From the NCBI GenBank assembly GCA_963706425.1, contig CAVPMN010000003.1:62001-126000 (forward strand): a stretch of 64,000 nt of DNA. Reading direction: 5' to 3'. Source of the DNA: CAVPMN01 sp963706425. GTDB lineage: Bacteria > Actinomycetota > Acidimicrobiia > Acidimicrobiales > Acidimicrobilacustridaceae. Below the pieces are notes generated by a model that saw only the letters and a list, made by a program, of their open reading frames with translations, did not search any database and was not told where the DNA came from. This document shows positions 36,537 through 44,876 of the stretch, piece after piece. The translations under genes were made by a program, and so were the position numbers. Every line of letters begins with the position of its first letter. The first letter of the stretch is position 1.

Positions 36537-37685
36537 TCAAACACCCATCGAACGACCGATGATCTCCTTCATGATCTCGGTGGTGCCGCCATAGATCGTC
36601 TGGATGCGGGCGTCGACGAACGCTCGGGCGATCGGGTACTCCAGCATGTAGCCGTAGCCCCCGTGCAGTTGCACGCAGGTGTCGACCACCCGCTTCTGCA
36701 ACTCGGTGCACCACCACTTGGCCTCGGCGGCCTCCTCGGCGGTGAGCTCGCCGGCGTTGAGCGCCTCGACGCAGCGGTCGACGAACACCTCGGCCACATC
36801 GATCTCGGTCTGCATCTCGGCGAGGCGGAAGCGGCTGTTCTGGAACGAGCCGATGGGTTGGCCGAACGCCTCGCGCTCCTTCGCGTAGTCGAGCGTCCAG
36901 TTGAGTGCTTGGCGAGCCGCGGCGACACCGGCCATGGCGATCGACAGGCGCTCCTGAGGGAGGTTCTGGACGAGATGGAGGAAGCCGCCCCCCTCGCGAC
37001 CGAGCAGGTTGTCGACGGGAACCGCCACGTCGTTGAAGAAGAGCTCCGCGGTGTCCTGGGCGTGCAACCCGACCTTGTCGAGGTTGCGGCCGCGTTCGAA
37101 GCCGGACATGCCCCGTTCGAGCACCATCAGGCTCATGCCCTTGTGTCGCTCGCTCGGGTCGGTCTTGACCGCGGTGATCACCAGGTCGGCGTTGATGCCG
37201 TTGGTGATGAACGTCTTCGACCCCGAGACCACGTAGGTGTCGCCGTCGCGCCGCGCGGTGGTGCGCATGGACGCCAGATCAGAGCCGATCGTGGGCTCGG
37301 TCATGGCGACCGCGGTGATGAGCTCTCCGGAGCACATGCCCGGTATCCACCGTGCCTGCTGTTCGTCGTTGGTCAACGAGAGGAAGTAGGGCAGGCAGAT
37401 GTCGTTGTGCAGCGTGATGCCGAGTCCGCTGCCGGCCACCCCCGCCCGCTGGATCTCCTCGCTGATGATCAGGTTGTAGCGGAAGTCGGAGACACCCCCG
37501 CCGCCGAGCTCCTCGGGTGCGGCCATGCACAGGAACCCGTGCTCGCCGGCCGCGAGGAACAGTTCGCGCGGCACCACGCCGGCCCGCTCCCAATCGAGGT
37601 GGTGCGGTGCCATCTCCTTGTCGACGAACGATCGGAACGACTGGCGGAACAGGTCGTGCTCGTCAGCGAACAAGTTGCGACGCAT
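36537..37685 (-). CDS. Acyl-CoA dehydrogenase
   Basis: A 382-aa flavoenzyme of standard length. FAD/substrate motifs are AVAMTEPTIGSDLASM, GSKTFITNGINADL, KVGLHAQDTAELFF, LDYAKEREAFGQPIGSFQNS and CVQLHGGYGYMLEYP. The catalytic base region IYGGTTEIMKEIIGRSM closes the protein. ATG 37685 is preceded by TACCCT 7 nt upstream without a ribosome site, suggesting leaderless expression. It sits between the polysaccharide operon and the glutaminyl cyclase and has no clear functional link with either. Confidence 0.92.
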   Translation of the reverse strand: MRRNLFADEHDLFRQSFRSFVDKEMAPHHLDWERAGVVPRELFLAAGEHGFLCMAAPEELGGGGVSDFRYNLIISEEIQRAGVAGSGLGITLHNDICLPYFLSLTNDEQQARWIPGMCSGELITAVAMTEPTIGSDLASMRTTARRDGDTYVVSGSKTFITNGINADLVITAVKTDPSERHKGMSLMVLERGMSGFERGRNLDKVGLHAQDTAELFFNDVAVPVDNLLGREGGGFLHLVQNLPQERLSIAMAGVAAARQALNWTLDYAKEREAFGQPIGSFQNSRFRLAEMQTEIDVAEVFVDRCVEALNAGELTAEEAAEAKWWCTELQKRVVDTCVQLHGGYGYMLEYPIARAFVDARIQTIYGGTTEIMKEIIGRSMGV

Positions 37686-37692
37686 GGTCCGG

Positions 37693-37698
37693 AGGGTA
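37693..37698 (-). promoter_or_regulatory. -10 element of the acyl-CoA dehydrogenase gene
   Basis: Minus-strand TACCCT ends 7 nt before ATG 37685, inside the 19-bp gap after the glutaminyl cyclase gene. It fits the leaderless pattern seen elsewhere in the window. Confidence 0.45.
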
Positions 37699-37704
37699 GC
37701 GACG

Positions 37705-38526
37705 TCAGGGCGCCGGCTCGAACGTGACCTCGAAGAGCGTCGGCCAGAGCTTGCCGGTGAGCAGGAACACCTGGCGCTCGGGAACCCAGGCGATGCCGTT
37801 CAGCACGTCGGCTCCGGCAGCGTCGTCGGCCGAGAGCAGGCCCGACGCGTCGACCTCGGCCAGGACGGCGCCTGTCGCCGGGTCGATCTGCACGATGCGA
37901 TCGGTGCGGTAGATGTTGGCGTAGACGGTGCCGTCGACGCACTCGAGCTCGTTCAGCCGCTCGACCGGAGCGCCTTCGAGCCGCACCGCAACTTCACCCT
38001 CGATCTCGAACGTGTCGGGATCACGGAAGAAGAGCGTGTCGGTGCCGTCGCTCATGACCAGGCGATCACCGTCGAAGCAGAGCCCCCATCCCTCGGTGTC
38101 GTAGGTGAAGGTGCCGGTGGGCTCGAAGGTCGTGGCGTCGTAGATGTGGGCGACGCCTTCGCGCCAGGTCAGCTGGATCAGGCGGTCGTCGATCCGCGTG
38201 ACTCCTTCGGCGAACTCCTCGCTGTCCAGGTCGTGCTGCTGGACGACGGCGCCTGTCGTGAGCTCCACGCGTCGCAGCTGCGAGCGCCCGTAACGACCGG
38301 TGCTCTCGATGTAGCGATCGACACCGTCGGCCTCGAGGCCCTGGGTGTAGGCGCCCTGGTCGTGGGGATGGGTGGTGACCACGCGCACGTCCAACTGCTG
38401 CACGCTGGTGCCGTCTGCGGCCGACGGATCCGAGTCGTCGCCGCACGCCGCTCCCAACGTGACGAGCATCGCCATCATGCTCACGACCACGAACCGGGGG
38501 CGACTCACGGTGCGGAATCTTGGCAT
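37705..38526 (-). CDS. Glutaminyl-peptide cyclotransferase-like lipoprotein
   Basis: A 273-aa exported lipoprotein: signal peptide VVVSMMAMLVTLGAAC with the lipobox Cys near residue 28, then a five-bladed beta-propeller of the bacterial glutamine cyclotransferase family. Diagnostic pieces are THPHDQGAYTQGLE, YIESTGRYGRSQLR, WGLCFDGDRLVMSDGTDTL, LNELECVDGTVYANIY and LNGIAWVPERQVFLLTGKLW. The enzyme converts N-terminal Gln to pyroglutamate on secreted proteins. The gene is divergent from the GDP-fucose synthase gene. Confidence 0.88.
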   Translation of the reverse strand: MPRFRTVSRPRFVVVSMMAMLVTLGAACGDDSDPSAADGTSVQQLDVRVVTTHPHDQGAYTQGLEADGVDRYIESTGRYGRSQLRRVELTTGAVVQQHDLDSEEFAEGVTRIDDRLIQLTWREGVAHIYDATTFEPTGTFTYDTEGWGLCFDGDRLVMSDGTDTLFFRDPDTFEIEGEVAVRLEGAPVERLNELECVDGTVYANIYRTDRIVQIDPATGAVLAEVDASGLLSADDAAGADVLNGIAWVPERQVFLLTGKLWPTLFEVTFEPAP

Positions 38527-38563
38527 GGCGGGGGCTTGGGGCCATGGCACGGCACCTCGGCGG

Positions 38564-38569
38564 TAGCCT
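38564..38569 (+). promoter_or_regulatory. -10 element of the GDP-fucose synthase gene
   Basis: TAGCCT lies 32 nt before GTG 38602. The predicted short leader contains the AAAGGGA ribosome site. Confidence 0.4.
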
Positions 38570-38601
38570 TGTTGAGTCCGCTCCTGCGAAAGGGACCGTC
38601 T

Positions 38602-39579
38602 GTGACGACCGATATCGCACCCGACGCCCGCATCTTCGTGGCCGGCCATCGAGGACTGGTCGGCTCGGCCATCGTCCGCAAGCTGCAGGCCGAGGGCTAC
38701 GACAACCTCGTGTTCGCCAGCCGCGAGCAGCTCGACCTGCGCGATCAGGCGGCCGTCAACTACTGGTTCCGCGCCAACCGGCCCGACTACGTCTTCCTCG
38801 TGGCCGGCACCGTGGGCGGCATCATGGCCAACTCCACCCGTCCGGCCGAGTTCCTCTACGACAACATGATGATCCACGCCACGGTGGTGCACGCGGCGCA
38901 CTTGTTCGACACCAGCAAGCTGCTCTATCTCGGTAGCTCCTGCATCTACCCGCGGCTGGCCCACCAGCCCATCACCGAGGACGAGCTGCTCACCGGTCCG
39001 CTCGAACCGACCAACGAGTCCTACGCGCTGGCCAAGATCACCGGCATCAAGCTCTGCGACGCGTATCGCGCCCAATACGGCTGCAACTTCATCTCGGCCA
39101 TGCCCACCAACCTCTATGGGCCCGGCGACAACTTCGACCTCGAGTCGAGCCACGTGCTGCCTGCGCTCATCCGCAAGTTCTACGACGCCCGCGCCCGAGG
39201 CGACGACGGTGTCGAGATCTGGGGCACGGGCACTCCGCGGCGCGAGTTCCTCCATGTCGACGACCTGGCCGACGCCTGCCTCTTCCTCATGGCCAACTAC
39301 GAAGACCCCGGCCCGATCAACGTCGGCACCGGCATCGACGTCACCATCCGAGAGCTGGCCGAGATGGTGCGCGACATCGTCTATCCGGAAGCCGAGCTGC
39401 GCTTCGACACGAGCAAGCCCGACGGCACGCCGCGCAAGGTGCTCGACGTCTCGCGGCTGCACGCGCTCGGTTGGCAGGCCAGCACCGAGCTGCGCGACGG
39501 CATCGCCCGCACCTACCGGTGGTTCCTCGACCACCAGGGCGAGCCCATTCGGGGGTTCGAGGCCGCCGTCGTCGGTTGA
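38602..39579 (+). CDS. fcl: GDP-L-fucose synthase
   Basis: A 325-aa extended SDR enzyme that epimerises and reduces GDP-4-keto-6-deoxymannose to GDP-L-fucose. Motifs: IFVAGHRGLVGSAIVRKL (NADP loop), AGTVGGIMANSTRPAEF, LLYLGSSCIYPRLA, the catalytic Y-x3-K in ESYALAKITGIKLCDAYR, and PTNLYGPGDNFD. GTG 38602 has AAAGGGA upstream. No gmd (GDP-mannose dehydratase) is in the window, so the substrate must come from elsewhere. It probably supplies fucose to the adjacent polysaccharide cluster. Confidence 0.92.
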   Translation: MTTDIAPDARIFVAGHRGLVGSAIVRKLQAEGYDNLVFASREQLDLRDQAAVNYWFRANRPDYVFLVAGTVGGIMANSTRPAEFLYDNMMIHATVVHAAHLFDTSKLLYLGSSCIYPRLAHQPITEDELLTGPLEPTNESYALAKITGIKLCDAYRAQYGCNFISAMPTNLYGPGDNFDLESSHVLPALIRKFYDARARGDDGVEIWGTGTPRREFLHVDDLADACLFLMANYEDPGPINVGTGIDVTIRELAEMVRDIVYPEAELRFDTSKPDGTPRKVLDVSRLHALGWQASTELRDGIARTYRWFLDHQGEPIRGFEAAVVG

Positions 39580-39616
39580 TCGCCACAGCGGTGCCCTTGA
39601 GCGGCACCCTTGGCGC

Positions 39617-39622
39617 TACGCT
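39617..39622 (+). promoter_or_regulatory. -10 element of the thiamine operon
   Basis: TACGCT ends 6 nt before the first base of riboswitch helix P1 (39629), the spacing expected for transcription starting at the aptamer. Confidence 0.5.
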
Positions 39623-39628
39623 GATCGA

Positions 39629-39747
39629 CAGAACACGGGAGTCCGGGAAGCCGGACTGAGAGGGAGGGCTGATTCCCCTCCGACCGTTCGAACCTGATCC
39701 GGATCATGCCGGCGCAGGGAGGCTCGGATCGAATCACTCGTGTTCTG
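39629..39747 (+). ncRNA. TPP riboswitch (THI element)
   Basis: The core sequences of the thiamine-pyrophosphate aptamer are all present: CTGAGAGGG at 39656-39664, CGACCGTTCGAACCTGATC, and CCGGATCATGCCGGCGCAGG leading to the closing strand. Helix P1 is a perfect 9-bp pair, CAGAACACG (39629-39637) with CGTGTTCTG (39739-39747). It precedes thiN and the thiamine transporter genes, so high TPP should lower their expression. Confidence 0.95.
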
Positions 39748-39750
39748 GTT

Positions 39751-39776
39751 GGCGGGAACCCTTCCCGCCGGAAGGG
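39751..39776 (+). promoter_or_regulatory. Riboswitch expression platform: two mutually exclusive hairpins
   Basis: Hairpin A pairs GGCGGGAA (39751-39758) with TTCCCGCC (39762-39769). Hairpin B pairs CCCTTCC (39759-39765) with GGAAGGG (39770-39776), which is the ribosome site of thiN. They share 39762-39765 and cannot coexist. B hides the ribosome site and A frees it, which points to translational control. Confidence 0.7.
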
Positions 39777-39783
39777 CAGCGAG

Positions 39784-40491
39784 ATGGGCGATCGAAGTGA
39801 GCACCAGGCCGAGCGGCCGACCGTCGTGGTGTTCACGGGCGGCGAGCCGCCGGGCGCAGCGGCCGTGACGGGGTTGCCTGCGGACAGCCTGGTGATCGCC
39901 GCGGACTCGGGTCTCGACCACGCCCAAGCGGTCGGCTGGCGGGTTGACTACGTCGTAGGTGACCTCGACTCGGTCGGCGCGAAGGGGCTGGCGGTCGCCG
40001 AGCAGCAGGGCGCGATCGTCGAGCGACATCCGATCGCCAAGGACCAGACCGACCTCGGACTGGCGCTGCGGCGGGCCCTCGAGCTCGGCGCGGGGCACGT
40101 GGTCGTCGTGGGCGGCGGCGGTGGTCGGCTCGACCACCTGCTCGCGAACACGTTGGTGCTCGCCTCGTCCGAGTTCTCCGGCGCCACCATCGAGGCCCGC
40201 CACGGTCGGGCGCGAGTGCACGTGGTGCGCGACCAGCTCGATCTCGTCGGGCACCCGGGCGATCTGGTGAGCCTGCTGCCCGCCCTCGCCCCGGCCACGG
40301 GCATCACCACTGAGGGCCTGCTCTACCCGCTGGCCGGCGAGACGCTGCTGCCCGGCTCGACCAGAGGGGTCAGCAACGAGCTCGTCGACACCCGTGCCTC
40401 GGTGTCGGTGGCCGGCGGCGTGCTGCTGGCCGTGGTGCCCGGTGGGCGAGGCACGCACTTCGATCTGATCGACCAGGAGGAAACGCCATGA
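39784..40491 (+). CDS. thiN: Thiamine diphosphokinase
   Basis: Transfers pyrophosphate from ATP to thiamine to make TPP. The 235-aa protein has the family signatures VIAADSGLDHAQAVGW, YVVGDLDSVG, IAKDQTDLGLALRRAL and GGGGGRLDHLLAN. ATG 39784 follows GGAAGGG by 7 nt; that site is inside the riboswitch switching hairpin. Its last codons overlap thiB (ATGA). Some residues before the conserved core (MGDRSEHQAERP) are poorly conserved but in frame. Confidence 0.92.
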   Translation: MGDRSEHQAERPTVVVFTGGEPPGAAAVTGLPADSLVIAADSGLDHAQAVGWRVDYVVGDLDSVGAKGLAVAEQQGAIVERHPIAKDQTDLGLALRRALELGAGHVVVVGGGGGRLDHLLANTLVLASSEFSGATIEARHGRARVHVVRDQLDLVGHPGDLVSLLPALAPATGITTEGLLYPLAGETLLPGSTRGVSNELVDTRASVSVAGGVLLAVVPGGRGTHFDLIDQEETP

Positions 40492-41600
40492 GCCGTCGTC
40501 CGACACCCCGCACCCCCGGGTCAAGATGGTGGGCGGTGGCGGCGCTGCTCGTCGTGGTGGTGACCACCGCCGCCTGTGGCGAGCCCGGCCCCAACGACGG
40601 CGATGACGCCACGGACGGGGGGTTCACGGCTGACGAGACCGTCACCGTTCGGGTGCTCACCCACGATTCCTTCGCGGTGAGCGAGGACCTGCTCGCCGAC
40701 TTCGAGCGCGACACCAACATCCGCATCGAGCTGGTCGCCGGCGGCGACGCGGTCGAGGTGGTCAACAAGGCCATCCTCACCAAGGGCAATCCCGAGGGCG
40801 ATGTGCTGTTCGGCCTCGACAACAACCTGCTCGATCGCGCCCTCGACGAGGAGCTCTTCGAGGAGTACGCATCACCGGTGCTGGCCGATGTCGATCCGTC
40901 CTACCAGCTCGATCCCGAGGCCCGGGTCACGCCCATCGACGTCGGCGACGTCTGCCTCAACTACGACCGCGAGTACTTCCGTGAGACCGGTCTGGCCGTG
41001 CCCACCTCGTTGGCTCAGCTCGCCGAGCCCGACTATCGCGATCTGCTCGTCGTGCAGAACCCGTCCACGTCGACGCCCGGCCTGGCGTTCATGTTGGCCA
41101 CCCAGGCCGAGTTCGGCGACGGTTGGCTCGACTACTGGGAGGCGCTGCGCGACAACGGGGTGACCGTCACCGACGGTTGGGAGCAGGCCTACCAGGACGT
41201 GTTCTCGGGCGGCAGCGGCCAGGGCGATCGGCCGCTGGTGGTCAGCTACGCGTCGAGCCCGCCGGTGGAGGTCACCGATCCGACCGTCGCGCCCGAGGAT
41301 GCGCCCACCGGGGTGATCCCCGAGTCGTGCTATCGACAGATCGAGTTCGCCGGCATCCTCGCCGGCACCGACGATCGTGAGGCGGCCGAGAAGGTCATCG
41401 ACTTCATGCTGTCGGCGCCGTTCCAGGAGGACATGCCGCTGCAGATGTACGTCTATCCGGTGAACGGCAGCGCCGAGGTGCCGGAGGTCTTCACGAAGTA
41501 CTCCGTCGTCGTCGATGACCCACTCCTGCTCCCTGCGGACGTGGTGGCCGAGAACCGCGACGCGTGGCTCGAGGAGTGGACACGCCTGTTCGGATCGTGA
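40488..41600 (+). CDS. thiB: Thiamine ABC transporter substrate-binding lipoprotein
   Basis: A 370-aa extracellular binding protein. A Tat/Sec-like N terminus with Arg residues is followed by a hydrophobic core and lipobox TAAC near residue 30. The mature part starts TVTVRVLTHDSFAVSEDLL and has GDVLFGLDNNLLDRAL, TPIDVGDVCLNYDREYF, NPSTSTPGLAFMLAT and SYASSPPVEV, all characteristic of TbpA/ThiB. Its position between thiN and the permease under a TPP riboswitch supports thiamine (or its phosphates) as ligand. Confidence 0.92.
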   Translation: MSRRPTPRTPGSRWWAVAALLVVVVTTAACGEPGPNDGDDATDGGFTADETVTVRVLTHDSFAVSEDLLADFERDTNIRIELVAGGDAVEVVNKAILTKGNPEGDVLFGLDNNLLDRALDEELFEEYASPVLADVDPSYQLDPEARVTPIDVGDVCLNYDREYFRETGLAVPTSLAQLAEPDYRDLLVVQNPSTSTPGLAFMLATQAEFGDGWLDYWEALRDNGVTVTDGWEQAYQDVFSGGSGQGDRPLVVSYASSPPVEVTDPTVAPEDAPTGVIPESCYRQIEFAGILAGTDDREAAEKVIDFMLSAPFQEDMPLQMYVYPVNGSAEVPEVFTKYSVVVDDPLLLPADVVAENRDAWLEEWTRLFGS

Positions 41601-43234
41601 GCGGGCGTCGCATCGGCCGGGCCGCCATGGCGGTCGTGCCGATCGCGTTCCTCGCGGTCTTCTTCCTCTATCCCTTCGGCACGATCGTGCTGCGGGGCCT
41701 GCGGCCCGACGGTGGATGGGAGCTGGGCGCGTTCGCCGACGTGCTGTCCGACCGATCGCTTTGGGGCGTGGCGTGGTTCACGTTGTGGCAGGCGACGGTG
41801 TCGACCCTGCTGACGGTCGCCCTCGCCTTGCCCACGGCCTATTGCTTCGCCCGCTATCGCTTCGCCGGGAAACGTCTGGTGTGGGCCGCCCTGATCGTCC
41901 CGTTCGTGTTGCCCACGGTGGTGGTCGGTTCGGCGTTCCTCGGGCTGCTCGGACCACGCAGTCCACTCGGTCTCGACCTCAGTGCGTCCGTGTGGGCGAT
42001 CCTGTTGGCGCACGTGTTCTTCAACTTCGCGGTCGTGGTGCGCACGGTGGGTGGGCTGTGGTCGCACCTCGACCCGCAACTCGAGGAGGCCGCCCGGCTC
42101 CTCGGGGCGAGTCGGTGGCAGGCCTTTCGCCGGACCACCTGGCCGCTGTTGCAGCCGGCGGTCGCGGCCGCAGCGTCGATCGTCTTCCTCTTCACCTTCA
42201 CCAGCTTCGGCGTGGTGCTGCTGCTCGGCGGGCCGAGTCATCGCACGCTCGAGGTCGAGATCTACACGCAGACCGCGCGGTTGTTGAACCTCGACACCGC
42301 TGCGGTCCTCGCCCTTGTGCAACTGCTCGCGGTGGTCGGGGTGCTCGTGGTCTACGGCCGACTGCAGGAGCGTCGGGCGGTGGCCCAGAGCCTGCGACCG
42401 GCTGACGAGACCGCCCTAGCGGTCAAGGGTTGGCCCCAACGGCTGTTCCTCGGGGCCAACCTGGCCCTGGTCGCTCTGCTCCTCGGGGCGCCGTTGGTCG
42501 TGCTCGCCCTGCGGTCGTTCTCGACACCGGACGGATGGGGCCTCGGTTTCTACGACGCCCTCGACGCGTCACGACGCGGCAGCACGCTGTTCGTGGCGCC
42601 GGTCGAGGCCATCCGCAACTCGCTGGTCTTCGCCACGGCATCGACGGTCATCGCCCTGGTGGTCGGCGGCATCGCCGCGACGCTGATCGCCGGCTCGACA
42701 TCGCTCGGTCGCAGCGCCCGCTGGATCGACGTGGCCCTCATGATCCCACTCGGTACCTCGGCCGCCACCGTCGGCTTCGGGTTCCTCATCGCGCTCGACG
42801 AGCCACCGCTCGACCTACGCGGCTCGTTGGTGCTCGTGCCGATCGCCCACGCGCTCGTGGCCATCCCCCTCGTGGTGCGCACCATGGTGCCGACCTTGCG
42901 CTCGATCGACCCTGCGTTGCGCGACGCGGCTTCACTGCTCGGTGCCGGCCCCGCCCGTGTGTGGCGCGAGGTCGACCTGCCGATCGTGGCCAGAGCCGTG
43001 CTCGTGGCGGCCGGGTTCGCGTTCGCGGTGTCACTCGGCGAGTTCGGGGCGACGATCTTCCTGGCTCGGGCCGACTGGCCCACCGTCCCCATCGCGATCT
43101 ACCGCTTCCTCGGCCAGCCGGGCCCGCTCAACTTCGGCCAGGCGATGGCGTTGTCGACCATCCTCATGGCCCTCACCGTTCTGGTGATGGTGCTGGTCGA
43201 GCGCTTCCGGGTCGGACGGGTGGGCGAGTTCTGA
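41597..43234 (+). CDS. thiP: Thiamine ABC transporter permease
   Basis: A 545-aa inner-membrane permease with two MetI-like halves and about 12 helices. Each half carries the EAA-type loop that docks the ATPase: EEAARLLGASRWQAFRRTTW near 170 and LRDAASLLGAGPARVWREVD near 460. GTG 41597 overlaps the thiB stop codon (GTGA) and the stop codon overlaps thiQ (TGATG). The fused two-half arrangement is the norm for ThiP. Confidence 0.92.
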   Translation: MSGRRIGRAAMAVVPIAFLAVFFLYPFGTIVLRGLRPDGGWELGAFADVLSDRSLWGVAWFTLWQATVSTLLTVALALPTAYCFARYRFAGKRLVWAALIVPFVLPTVVVGSAFLGLLGPRSPLGLDLSASVWAILLAHVFFNFAVVVRTVGGLWSHLDPQLEEAARLLGASRWQAFRRTTWPLLQPAVAAAASIVFLFTFTSFGVVLLLGGPSHRTLEVEIYTQTARLLNLDTAAVLALVQLLAVVGVLVVYGRLQERRAVAQSLRPADETALAVKGWPQRLFLGANLALVALLLGAPLVVLALRSFSTPDGWGLGFYDALDASRRGSTLFVAPVEAIRNSLVFATASTVIALVVGGIAATLIAGSTSLGRSARWIDVALMIPLGTSAATVGFGFLIALDEPPLDLRGSLVLVPIAHALVAIPLVVRTMVPTLRSIDPALRDAASLLGAGPARVWREVDLPIVARAVLVAAGFAFAVSLGEFGATIFLARADWPTVPIAIYRFLGQPGPLNFGQAMALSTILMALTVLVMVLVERFRVGRVGEF

Positions 43235-44277
43235 TGCTCGAGATCCACGATCTGGTCGTCGATCTCGACGGGCAACGGGTGGTCGACGGTGTCTCGTTCT
43301 CGGTGGCGACGCGCGAGGTGACCGCGGTGCTCGGGCCATCCGGGTCGGGCAAGACCACCCTGCTGCGCGCCGTCGCCGGCCTCCAGGAGACCAGCGGCGG
43401 CCGGGTGGTGCTCGACGGCCGCGACCTGGACGACGTGGCGCCCCATCAGCGTGGGCTGGGCATGATGTTCCAGGACTACGCCCTGTTCCCACATCTCGAC
43501 GTGGCCGGCAACGTGGGGTTCGGGTTGCGGATGCGGGGCGATCGCTCGCCTGCGCGTCGCGCTCGGGTCGCCGAGGTGCTGGAGCTCGTCGGCCTGTCCG
43601 GCTTCGAGACGCGTGCCGTGTCGTCGCTGTCGGGGGGCGAGCGCCAACGGGTGGCCTTGGCTCGCGCCATCGCGCCGGCACCGAGCGTGTTGATGCTCGA
43701 CGAGCCGCTGGGTGCGCTCGATCGGGCGTTGCGTGAGCGCCTCGTGCTCGATCTGGAGGAGCTCTTCGCCGCCCTCGACATCGGCGTGGTCTACGTCACC
43801 CACGATCAGGGAGAGGCGCTGAGCCTGGCCGATCAACTGGTGGTGCTGCGCGAAGGCGCGGTCGTGCGGGCCGGCACCCCTCGCGAGGTGTGGGCTGCGC
43901 CGCGTGATCCGTGGGTCGCCCGCTTCCTCGGGTTCGACAACGTGTTCGCGGCCCACGCGGTCGATGGCCATCTCGACACCGGCTGGATGAGCATCGCCAC
44001 GACCGCAGCGACGGCCGAGGTGGAGGGTCCGGTCACCATCCTCGTGCGGCCCTGGGGCGTGCACCTCGACGAGGTCGGTCCGGTCGCCGGTCGGGTCGAC
44101 GGGCATCGTTTCGCCGGCGACACCGTCGTGATCCACGTGCGGGTGGGAGAGGAGGCGCACGTGGTGGTTGCGCTGGGCGCCGACCGCGCGATGCCCGCCC
44201 CCGGCGAGCCGATACGGCTGCGGATCGACCCAGCGTCGGTGGAGGTGCTCGGCACAGGGGCCGACGGGGCACAATGA
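43234..44277 (+). CDS. thiQ: Thiamine ABC transporter ATP-binding protein
   Basis: A 347-aa ATPase that powers ThiBP. Walker A GPSGSGKTT at about 35-43, Q-loop MMFQDYALFPH, signature LSGGERQRV, Walker B VLMLDEPLGALD, and H-loop YVTHDQGEAL. A C-terminal extension of about 110 residues with short beta strands looks like a TOBE/regulatory domain, making it longer than E. coli ThiQ and closer to the CysA/PotA type. Thiamine specificity is taken from operon context. Confidence 0.88.
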   Translation: MLEIHDLVVDLDGQRVVDGVSFSVATREVTAVLGPSGSGKTTLLRAVAGLQETSGGRVVLDGRDLDDVAPHQRGLGMMFQDYALFPHLDVAGNVGFGLRMRGDRSPARRARVAEVLELVGLSGFETRAVSSLSGGERQRVALARAIAPAPSVLMLDEPLGALDRALRERLVLDLEELFAALDIGVVYVTHDQGEALSLADQLVVLREGAVVRAGTPREVWAAPRDPWVARFLGFDNVFAAHAVDGHLDTGWMSIATTAATAEVEGPVTILVRPWGVHLDEVGPVAGRVDGHRFAGDTVVIHVRVGEEAHVVVALGADRAMPAPGEPIRLRIDPASVEVLGTGADGAQ

Positions 44278-44738
44278 ACCTCGTGGACCTCACCGCCGAG
44301 CTCGACGCACCCTGCTCACCGCAGGTGCTGTTCGCGCAGGTGGACGATCTCGGCGCCTACCCGGGCTGGCTCTCGATCGTGCCGAGAGCCGAGCGCACCG
44401 AGGCCGACCCCGGCGACGTGGGGCCGGCGTGGGCGGTCGAGCTGCGGGGCCGCATCGGGCCGCTGGCCCGCTCGAAGCGGCTGCGCATGGTGCGCACGGC
44501 CCTCGACGCCCCACAGCACGTGCGCTTCGAGCGACGCGAGCTCGATGGTCGCCAGCACTCGCCGTGGGTGCTCGACGCCACCGTGAGCCCGACCCCCTCG
44601 GGCAGTCGGCTCGAGATGCGGCTGCACTACGGCGGCGGCTTCGGGGGCAGCGTCGTCGAGCACCTGCTCGCCGACGAGATCGACGAGAGCCGACCCAGGC
44701 TGCTGGCCCTGGTGGCGAGCGTCGATTCGGCGGGCTGA
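44274..44738 (+). CDS. SRPBCC-fold protein, last gene of the thiamine operon
   Basis: A 154-aa START/SRPBCC-like protein with a hydrophobic pocket fold: VDLTAELDAPCSPQVLFAQV at the N terminus, VDDLGAYPGWLSIVP (the common D-x3-YP-x-W motif), central strands around VRFERRELDGRQHSPW, and a C-terminal helix (VEHLLADEIDESRPRLLALV). It overlaps thiQ by ATGA, so it must be co-transcribed with the thi genes. Family members bind lipids or small hydrophobic molecules; a thiamine role is not known to me. Confidence 0.8.
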   Translation: MNLVDLTAELDAPCSPQVLFAQVDDLGAYPGWLSIVPRAERTEADPGDVGPAWAVELRGRIGPLARSKRLRMVRTALDAPQHVRFERRELDGRQHSPWVLDATVSPTPSGSRLEMRLHYGGGFGGSVVEHLLADEIDESRPRLLALVASVDSAG

Positions 44739-44785
44739 CCCGGTGGTCGACCCCCGCTGACCTGCGCATACGTGTGAGGTCACGC

Positions 44786-44815
44786 TTGCCCGTGTGCCGT
44801 ATGTCAAACTACCCT
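44786..44815 (+). promoter_or_regulatory. Promoter of the secreted Thr-rich protein gene
   Basis: TTGCCC (44786-44791) and TACCCT (44810-44815), separated by 18 nt, form a reasonable -35/-10 pair. The transcript would carry a leader of about 55 nt with a strong GGAGGAGA ribosome site before ATG 44877. Confidence 0.5.
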
Positions 44816-44876
44816 CCTTCCGGTTTCCAACCGGGCCCAGCAGGGGCCCGCACAACCTCTTCGGGGGAGGAGAAGC

